Of a DNA stretch of 25,873 bases, positions 21,268-25,873 are shown piece by piece. The translations under genes and the position numbers were made by a program. The stretch comes from Comamonadaceae bacterium UBA2334 (GTDB lineage: Bacteria; Pseudomonadota; Gammaproteobacteria; Burkholderiales; Burkholderiaceae_C). Position 1 is the first letter of the stretch; each line of letters opens with the position of its first letter. Where the stretch lies: positions 1 through 25,873 of the forward strand of contig DDUQ01000039.1 of assembly GCA_002344885.1 (NCBI GenBank), in the 5' to 3' direction. The notes beneath the pieces were generated by a model. It worked only from the letters and a program-made list of their open reading frames with translations, ran no database searches and was not told the origin of the DNA.

Positions 21268-23472
21268 ATGACCGTACGCACTCAGATTCACGGCCTGCAA
21301 GTGGCCACCGACCTGTACAACTTCATCAACAACCAGGTGCTGCCGGGTACCGGTGTGGGCAGCGATGCCTTCTGGGCGGGTTTTGACGCCATCGTGGCCG
21401 ATCTGGCCCCCAAGAATGCGGCCCTGCTGAAAGAGCGCGACCGCCTGCAGACCGAGCTGGACACCTGGCACCAGGCCAACCCAGGCCCCATCACCAACAT
21501 GGTGGCCTACCGCAAATTTCTGGAAACCATTGGCTACCTGGTGCCCCAGCCTGCCAGCGTGACGGCCACGACCGCGAATGTGGACGCGGAACTGGCCATC
21601 CAGGCCGGCCCACAGCTGGTGGTGCCCATTCTGAACGCCCGCTATGCGCTGAACGCCGCCAACGCCCGCTGGGGCAGCCTGTATGACGCGCTGTACGGCA
21701 CCGACGTGATCCCCGAAACCGACGGCGCAGACAAGGCCTCCCACCATGGCTACAACCCTGTGCGCGGTGCCAAGGTCATTGAGTTTGCACGCCAGTTCCT
21801 GGACCAGGCTGCGCCATTGGCTGCCGAGTCCCATACCGATGCCAAAGGCTACAGCGTGGTCAACGGACAGCTGACTGTGGCGCTGGACGACGGCCAGACC
21901 ACCGGCCTGAAGGACCCAAGCCAGTTCGTGGGCTACCAGGGCCCGGCCGAGCAGCCCACCTCGCTGCTGCTGAAGCACCACGGCAACCACATCGACATCA
22001 TCCTGGACCGCAGCACGCTGATCGGCCGCACCGACCCCGCTGGCGTGTCCGACGTGGTGCTGGAAGCCGCGCTGTCCACCATCCTGGACCTGGAAGACTC
22101 GGTGGCCGCCGTGGACGCGGAAGACAAGATCGTGGGCTACAGCAACTGGCTGGGCATCCTGAAGGGCACGCTGACCGAATCGTTCCAGAAGGGTGGCAAA
22201 ACGCTCACCCGTGGCCTGAACCCTGACCGCCTCTACACCGCCGCCAGCGGCAACGGCGAAGTGCGCCTGCATGGCCGCAGCCTGATGTTTGTGCGCAACG
22301 TCGGCCACCTGATGACCAACCCCGCCATCCTGTGGGGCGCAGAAGGCAAGGAGATTCCCGAAGGCATCATGGACGCCATGGTGACCACCACCATCGCCCT
22401 GCACGACCTGAAGGGCAATGGTGCCAACGGCATCCGCAACAGCCGCACCGGCAGCGTGTACATCGTCAAACCCAAAATGCACGGCCCTGCCGAAGTGGCC
22501 TTTGCATGTGAACTGTTCGGCCGCGTGGAACAGGTGCTGGGCCTGGCCGACAGCACCGTCAAGCTGGGCATCATGGACGAAGAGCGCCGCACCAGCGTCA
22601 ACCTGAAAGCCTGCATTGAAGCCGCCAAGAGCCGTGTGGCCTTCATCAACACCGGCTTCCTGGACCGCACCGGCGACGAAATGCACACCGCCATGCTGGC
22701 CGGCCCCATGCTGCGCAAGGGCGACATGAAGACCAGCGCATGGATTCAGAGCTACGAAAAGAACAACGTCATCGTCGGCCTGAGCTGTGGCCTGCGTGGC
22801 AAGGCCCAGATCGGCAAAGGCATGTGGGCCATGCCCGACCTGATGAAGTCCATGCTGGACCAGAAAATTGGCCACCCCAAAGCCGGTGCCAACACCGCCT
22901 GGGTGCCCAGCCCCACCGGTGCCACGCTGCACGCGCTGCACTACCACCAGGTGTTGGTGTCCGACATCCAGGCCGAGATGGAAAAAATCGACGCCAACGC
23001 CGAACGTGACAACCTGCTGACCGGCCTGCTGACCGTGCCGGTGACGGCCAACCCCAACTGGTCTGACGCTGAAAAACAGGCCGAGCTGGACAACAACGCC
23101 CAAGGCATTCTGGGCTACGTGGTGCGCTGGGTGGACCAGGGCGTGGGCTGCTCCAAGGTGCCTGACATCAACGACGTGGGCCTGATGGAAGACCGCGCCA
23201 CGCTGCGCATCAGCAGCCAGCACATGGCCAACTGGCTGCACCACGGCGTGGTGACCGAAGCACAAATCAAGGAAACCTTCGAGCGCATGGCCGCCAAGGT
23301 TGACGGCCAGAACGCCGGCGACCCGCTGTACAAAAACATGGCAGGCAACTTCAGCACCAGCATGGCCTACCAGGCCGCGTGCGACCTGGTGTTCAAGGGC
23401 AAAGAGCAGCCCAGCGGCTACACCGAGCCCCTGCTGCATGCATGGCGCCTGAGGGTGAAGGCTGCGGCTTGA
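21268..23472 (+). CDS. glcB: Malate synthase G
   Basis: Condenses glyoxylate with acetyl-CoA to malate; monomeric isoform G, 734 residues, close to the usual 720-730. Start MTVRTQIHGLQVATDLYNFI and GVGSDAFWAGFDAIVADLAP are typical. Core elements include NARWGSLYDALYGTDVIPE, then KGYSVVNGQLTVALDDG, ILDLEDSVAAVDAEDKIVGY, LHGRSLMFVRNVGHLMTNPA, KMHGPAEVAFACELFGRVEQ, LGIMDEERRTSVNLKACI, and HYHQVLVSDIQAEM. The C-terminal GLMEDRATLRISSQHMANWL and QAACDLVFKGKEQPSGYTEP segments are also as expected. The ATG at 21268 has no strong Shine-Dalgarno but fits the family start. It is a single gene with a 231-base upstream gap that is AT-rich near 21117-21180 (likely promoter) and otherwise unremarkable. Transcription ends at the strong hairpin at 23546-23579. 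No glcDEF or gcl is adjacent. Confidence 0.97.
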   Translation: MTVRTQIHGLQVATDLYNFINNQVLPGTGVGSDAFWAGFDAIVADLAPKNAALLKERDRLQTELDTWHQANPGPITNMVAYRKFLETIGYLVPQPASVTATTANVDAELAIQAGPQLVVPILNARYALNAANARWGSLYDALYGTDVIPETDGADKASHHGYNPVRGAKVIEFARQFLDQAAPLAAESHTDAKGYSVVNGQLTVALDDGQTTGLKDPSQFVGYQGPAEQPTSLLLKHHGNHIDIILDRSTLIGRTDPAGVSDVVLEAALSTILDLEDSVAAVDAEDKIVGYSNWLGILKGTLTESFQKGGKTLTRGLNPDRLYTAASGNGEVRLHGRSLMFVRNVGHLMTNPAILWGAEGKEIPEGIMDAMVTTTIALHDLKGNGANGIRNSRTGSVYIVKPKMHGPAEVAFACELFGRVEQVLGLADSTVKLGIMDEERRTSVNLKACIEAAKSRVAFINTGFLDRTGDEMHTAMLAGPMLRKGDMKTSAWIQSYEKNNVIVGLSCGLRGKAQIGKGMWAMPDLMKSMLDQKIGHPKAGANTAWVPSPTGATLHALHYHQVLVSDIQAEMEKIDANAERDNLLTGLLTVPVTANPNWSDAEKQAELDNNAQGILGYVVRWVDQGVGCSKVPDINDVGLMEDRATLRISSQHMANWLHHGVVTEAQIKETFERMAAKVDGQNAGDPLYKNMAGNFSTSMAYQAACDLVFKGKEQPSGYTEPLLHAWRLRVKAAA

Positions 23473-23496
23473 TTGACCCGCGTGGCAAAATTGAAA

Positions 23497-23535
23497 TTCA
23501 ATAGCTAACAGCGCTTATCAATAAAGCGCCAGAGT
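23497..23535 (+). repeat. Copy B of the dispersed intergenic repeat
   Basis: ATAGCT (23501-23506), 16 bases, then AAAGCGC (23523-23529) and CAGAG, with an internal dyad GCGCTT (23511-23516)/AAGCGC (23524-23529). It matches copy A at 15951-15994 in spacing. It sits directly between the glcB stop and the terminator. I recall similar elements between genes in Comamonadaceae genomes. Confidence 0.55.
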
Positions 23536-23545
23536 CATATTCTTT

Positions 23546-23579
23546 ATCGAAAACGGCACCCTCGGGTGCCGTTTTCGAT
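23546..23579. terminator. Bidirectional intrinsic terminator between glcB and hyi
   Basis: ATCGAAAACGGCACC (23546-23560) and GGTGCCGTTTTCGAT (23565-23579) are perfect 15-base arms around a CTCG loop. The T-run in one arm and A-run in the other make the structure act in both directions, matching the convergent glcB (+) and hyi (-) genes. Confidence 0.88.
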
Positions 23580-23589
23580 TTGGCAGGCT

Positions 23590-24396
23590 TCAATCCCTCG
23601 GCAACCACCCCAAACCGGCCGTGGTTCCACCGGGCACCGCTCCGCGCGCCGGCCGGTATTCGCAGCCCACCCAGCCGGACCAACCCACTGCTGCCGACAC
23701 CTCGTCAATGACGTCAAACAGATAGGGGTAATTAAGCTCGCCCAGGTCGGGTTCGTGTCGCATGGGCACGCCCGCCAACTGGAAGTGCCCCACCCGCCCG
23801 GTGGGCAGGTACTGTCGGATTTTGCTGGCCACATCACCTTCCATGACCTGGCAGTGGTACAGGTCCATCTGCACCTTCAGGTTGGGAGCGCCGATGGTGC
23901 GCACCACATCATGCGCGGCGGCCTGGTGGGTCAGGTAGTAGCCCGGCATGTCGCGGGTGTTGATGGGCTCGATCAGCACATCGCAGCCATCGCCATACGC
24001 CAACCCCGCTGCCCATGCCAGGTTGGACAGGTAGGTGGCCTGCAACTCGGCCGCGTCTGCACTGGCAGGTGCCAAACCCGCCATGACGTGGATGCGGTTG
24101 CAGGCCAATGCCCGCGCATAGTCCAGCGCCTTGACAAAGCCCGCTCTGAACTCGCCTTCACGCCCCGGCAGGCAGGCCAGGCCCCGCTCGCCTGCGTCCC
24201 AGTTTCCCGGCGGGGCATTGAACAGCACCTGCTGCAAGCCATGGGCCGCCAGGCAGCGGGCAATGTCGGTGGGGTCGAATGCATAGGGGAACAGGTACTC
24301 CACGCCTTGAAACCCGTCTGCCGCTGCGGCGGCAAACCGTTCCAGAAACGGGTGCTCGTTGTAGAGCATGGTCAGGTTGGCGGCAAAACGTGGCAT
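23590..24396 (-). CDS. hyi: Hydroxypyruvate isomerase (Hyi/OtnI family)
   Basis: Isomerises hydroxypyruvate and tartronate semialdehyde; 268-residue TIM barrel of the xylose-isomerase-like superfamily. Start MPRFAANLTMLYNEHPFLER is the standard Hyi beginning. Other marks: GFQGVEYLFPYAFDPTDIA, QVLFNAPPGNWDAGERGLA, NRIHVMAGLAP, LIEPINTRDMPGYYL with the metal-binding Glu, LKVQMDLYHCQVMEGD with Asp and His, GHFQLAGVPMRHEPDLGELN and WVGCEYRPARG with the second Glu. The usual HIQIADxPGR is HFQLAGVPMR here, a mild variation; the related 2-oxo-tetronate isomerase OtnI is the alternative. It is last of a minus-strand group with ychJ (29 bases upstream) and a DUF3297 gene, and shares the terminator with glcB. 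No gcl or glxR is adjacent, so its glyoxylate-pathway partners must lie elsewhere. Confidence 0.92.
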   Translation of the reverse strand: MPRFAANLTMLYNEHPFLERFAAAAADGFQGVEYLFPYAFDPTDIARCLAAHGLQQVLFNAPPGNWDAGERGLACLPGREGEFRAGFVKALDYARALACNRIHVMAGLAPASADAAELQATYLSNLAWAAGLAYGDGCDVLIEPINTRDMPGYYLTHQAAAHDVVRTIGAPNLKVQMDLYHCQVMEGDVASKIRQYLPTGRVGHFQLAGVPMRHEPDLGELNYPYLFDVIDEVSAAVGWSGWVGCEYRPARGAVPGGTTAGLGWLPRD

Positions 24397-24425
24397 GGTG
24401 TGCCCCTGTCAAACAAGATGCCGAA

Positions 24426-24848
24426 TCAGGGCGTCAGCATGTCGCCGTCCACATACAGCCATTGGCCGCCTTCGCGGAAAAACCGGCTGCGCTCGTGCAG
24501 CCGCTGCCCCTTGCCTGCCACACGGCTGCGCGCCACAAACTCGACCTCCCCATGTGTGGCATCCGTCTGGGCGTGCGACCGAACCTCCAGGCCCAGCCAG
24601 CGGGTGCCAGGCTCCAGCGCAAGGTCGGCCGGGCGGGTGCTGGCGTGCCAGGTGGCCTGCAGGTAATCAGTCAGCCCCAGCACAAATGCGCTGTAGCGCG
24701 AGCGCATCAGCGCTTCTGGCGTGGGTGCAGGATGGCCTGCGTGCCAGGGTTGGCAGCAGTCCGCATAGGCCAGCGGCTGGCCAGCCTTGCCCTTGCCCGC
24801 GCCAGACATGCGGCCACACGGGCAGGGTGCGCCAGCAGGCCATGTCAT
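24426..24848 (-). CDS. ychJ: YchJ family protein (UPF0225, SEC-C-like zinc motifs)
   Basis: A 140-residue protein of the YchJ/UPF0225 family, function unsettled. The N-terminus has a cysteine motif CPCG (residues 9-12), then YADCCQPWHAG (about 28-38), which together probably bind zinc in the manner of SEC-C motifs. It continues TPEALMRSRYSAFVLGLTDY, which is highly typical of YchJ, then WLGLEVRSHAQTDATHGEVE and HERSRFFREGGQWLYVDGD with an NTF2-like fold pattern. The ATG at 24848 starts MTWPAGAPCPCG. It begins four bases after the DUF3297 stop, so the two are probably co-transcribed, with hyi following. Confidence 0.88.
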   Translation of the reverse strand: MTWPAGAPCPCGRMSGAGKGKAGQPLAYADCCQPWHAGHPAPTPEALMRSRYSAFVLGLTDYLQATWHASTRPADLALEPGTRWLGLEVRSHAQTDATHGEVEFVARSRVAGKGQRLHERSRFFREGGQWLYVDGDMLTP

Positions 24849-24852
24849 GGGC

Positions 24853-25107
24853 TCAGGCCGCTTTGATGAAGGCCTCTACCGAGCCCTTGAGCTTGATCAA
24901 CAGCGGTTGGCCACGGCGGTCAACGGTTTTGCCGGCGGGCACCTTGATCCAGCCTTCGCTGATGCAGTACTCGGCCACATCGAAACGCTCTTTGCCATTG
25001 AAATGGATGCCAATGTCGTGCTCGAACATCTCGCGCACAAAGAACGGGCTGCGGGGGTCTTGTGACAGGCGGTCAGGCAGCGTGATGGGGGCGGTCGTGT
25101 CAGACAT
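24853..25107 (-). CDS. DUF3297 family small protein
   Basis: An 84-residue cytoplasmic protein matching the DUF3297 family as I remember it: PDRLSQDPRSPFFVREMFEH, then DIGIHFNGKERFDVAEYCIS, then EGWIKVPAGKTVDRRGQPLL. The function is unknown; some databases carry a misleading glutathione peroxidase label. The ATG at 25107 (MSDTTAPITLPDRLS) is the usual family start, though no Shine-Dalgarno is evident; a TTG at 25122 is an in-frame alternative. It heads the DUF3297-ychJ-hyi group. A minus-strand terminator-like hairpin lies in its upstream region at 25131-25166. Confidence 0.82.
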   Translation of the reverse strand: MSDTTAPITLPDRLSQDPRSPFFVREMFEHDIGIHFNGKERFDVAEYCISEGWIKVPAGKTVDRRGQPLLIKLKGSVEAFIKAA

Positions 25108-25130
25108 GGGAAATTCAAGCAAGAAGGGTC

Positions 25131-25166
25131 AACAACAAAACCCGCATTGTCGGTGATGCAAGCGGG
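25131..25166 (-). terminator. Minus-strand terminator-like hairpin upstream of the DUF3297 gene
   Basis: On the minus strand CCCGCTTGC (25166-25158) pairs with CAATGCGGG (25149-25141) with one mismatch, loop ATCACCGA, and TTTTGTTGTT follows. This has the form of an intrinsic terminator, yet no minus-strand gene is apparent upstream. It could be an attenuator in the DUF3297 leader. The rest of the 237-base gap to the aminotransferase gene shows a 24-base imperfect dyad at 25165-25188 and nothing else I can name. Confidence 0.5.
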
Positions 25167-25344
25167 TGCTGACACCCGGGTCCGCACCCCGGCTCGCCGA
25201 ACACCCACCAGCACCAGGCGCGCTTGCCAGAGCTGGTGTGGATCAACCGAACACACAGCAAGCCACTGGCCTGCCCACAGCACGTCAAAGTGGCACCGGC
25301 CAGGGCCATTTTGTGCTTGCCAGGCACACGGCGTGCAGGAAATG

Positions 25345-25873
25345 ATGTGCGCCATGTCTGTCCCTCACATTTCCACCCCACCCGCCGGGGGCATTGACCC
25401 TGCACGCGTGCACACGCTGTTGGCACACGAGCGGGCCAGTTACATCGCCCGCAACCCTCGCTCGCAGGCGCAGGCGGCCCGAACGGCGCAACACCTGATG
25501 TTCGGCGTGCCGCTGCACTGGATGAACGACTGGGCCACCCCATTTGCGCTGCACATGGCACACGCCCAGGGCGCGCACCTGACCGACCTGGACGGCCATG
25601 TGCTGGCCGACTTCTGTCTGGGCGACACCGGGGCCATGTTCGGCCACTCGCCGCCGGTGGTGATGCAGGCGCTGGCCGCCCAGGCCAGCCGGGGCTGCAC
25701 CGCGATGCTGGCCAATGAAGATGCCGCCGCCGTGGGCGACGCGCTGGCCGAGCGTTTCGGCCTGCCGCAGTGGCAGTTCGCCATGACGGCCACCGATGCC
25801 AACCGCTTCGTGCTGCGCTGGCTGCGCGCCGCCACCGGCCGTTCCGTGCTGCTGGTGTTCAACGGCTGCTACC
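25345..25873 (+). CDS. Class-III aminotransferase-like protein (glutamate-1-semialdehyde aminotransferase group), N-terminal part
   Basis: The window ends inside this gene after about 176 residues. It reads ARVHTLLAHERASYIARNPR, then MFGVPLHWMNDWATPFALHM, then AHAQGAHLTDLDGHVLADFC, then LGDTGAMFGHSPPVVMQALA, and ANEDAAAVGDALAERFGLPQ with FAMTATDANRFVLRWLRAAT. This is the fold-type-I PLP aminotransferase class-III pattern near HemL: substrate-binding WMNDW region, D.DG...DF.LGD..AMFGH motif, and a TATDANRFVLR segment matching the usual GTEAN helix. The PLP lysine would lie beyond the edge. Starts: ATGs at 25342, 25345 and 25354 are all in frame; AGGA at 25337-25340 favours 25345, while 25354 begins MSVPHIS. 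HemL itself is less likely because of the TATDANR variation; the substrate is unknown. Confidence 0.82.
   Translation, partial: MCAMSVPHISTPPAGGIDPARVHTLLAHERASYIARNPRSQAQAARTAQHLMFGVPLHWMNDWATPFALHMAHAQGAHLTDLDGHVLADFCLGDTGAMFGHSPPVVMQALAAQASRGCTAMLANEDAAAVGDALAERFGLPQWQFAMTATDANRFVLRWLRAATGRSVLLVFNGCY

Noticed and set aside
21244..23439. A very long open frame on the minus strand opposite glcB, rich in His, Gly, Gln and Val.
   Set aside because: It is the mirror of glcB codons in high-GC DNA; composition is unlike a real protein and glcB is certain.
24897..25355. A 152-codon minus-strand frame from the aminotransferase start region into the DUF3297 gene.
   Set aside because: It overlaps DUF3297 in another frame, crosses the terminator-like hairpin, has no ribosome site, and shows no recognisable motif.
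1..25873. Search for CRISPR arrays, tRNA/rRNA genes, insertion sequences or prophage.
   Set aside because: I saw no regularly spaced repeats, cloverleaf-like conserved sequences, transposase motifs or phage structural genes.

Overview
The window is high-GC, densely packed chromosomal DNA. Its gene content (a Bug-type tripartite tricarboxylate transporter with TctDE, a 16-strand-type porin, ArgP/ArgO, GlcB, TtuC, YchJ) and an intergenic repeat type I recall from Acidovorax/Rhodoferax relatives point to a betaproteobacterium of the Burkholderiales, most likely Comamonadaceae. That placement is inference from family resemblance, not from a marker gene. I saw no rRNA, tRNA, CRISPR array, insertion sequence or phage gene.

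Left part (1-6058): a TctE/TctD two-component pair on the minus strand is divergent from tctC-tctB-tctA on the plus strand. A porin gene follows, and a strong intrinsic terminator closes the block. Together they make a regulated uptake module for a carboxylate: porin across the outer membrane, TctC in the periplasm, TctBA in the inner membrane, with TctDE as the likely sensor and activator. The 165-base stretch between tctA and the porin holds three perfect hairpins in a row.

Middle part (6150-11219): a type-2 glycerate kinase; a mazF toxin remnant lacking its N-terminus; the divergent argP/argO pair (basic amino acid exporter and its regulator); a PaiB-like flavin protein; a short stretch resembling the end of a second argO-like gene; and a LysR regulator.

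That LysR is divergent from a three-gene catabolic set (11476-15982): an AmaB-like aldehyde dehydrogenase, a DAO-family FAD oxidoreductase and an acetolactate-synthase-like ThDP enzyme. The set could oxidise an amino acid, decarboxylate the keto acid and oxidise the aldehyde, or it could belong to pipecolate/aminoadipate lysine catabolism.

Right part (16017-25873): tartrate dehydrogenase (ttuC) is divergent from a LysR gene, which overlaps a gene of unknown function. Then come a YeeE/YedE sulfur transporter, an orphan ParB-like protein with a C-terminal zipper, malate synthase G (glcB), a bidirectional terminator, and a minus-strand cluster of hyi, ychJ and a DUF3297 gene. The window ends inside a class-III aminotransferase-like gene. 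TtuC, glycerate kinase, Hyi and GlcB all act on two- to four-carbon hydroxy and oxo acids, so the window has a loose theme of tartrate/glycerate/glyoxylate use beside carboxylate uptake.

The least explained items are the 257-residue protein at 18157-18930, the orphan ParB-like protein, the triple hairpin before the porin, and the three-gene oxidase/decarboxylase/dehydrogenase set. None can be called a new system from sequence alone.
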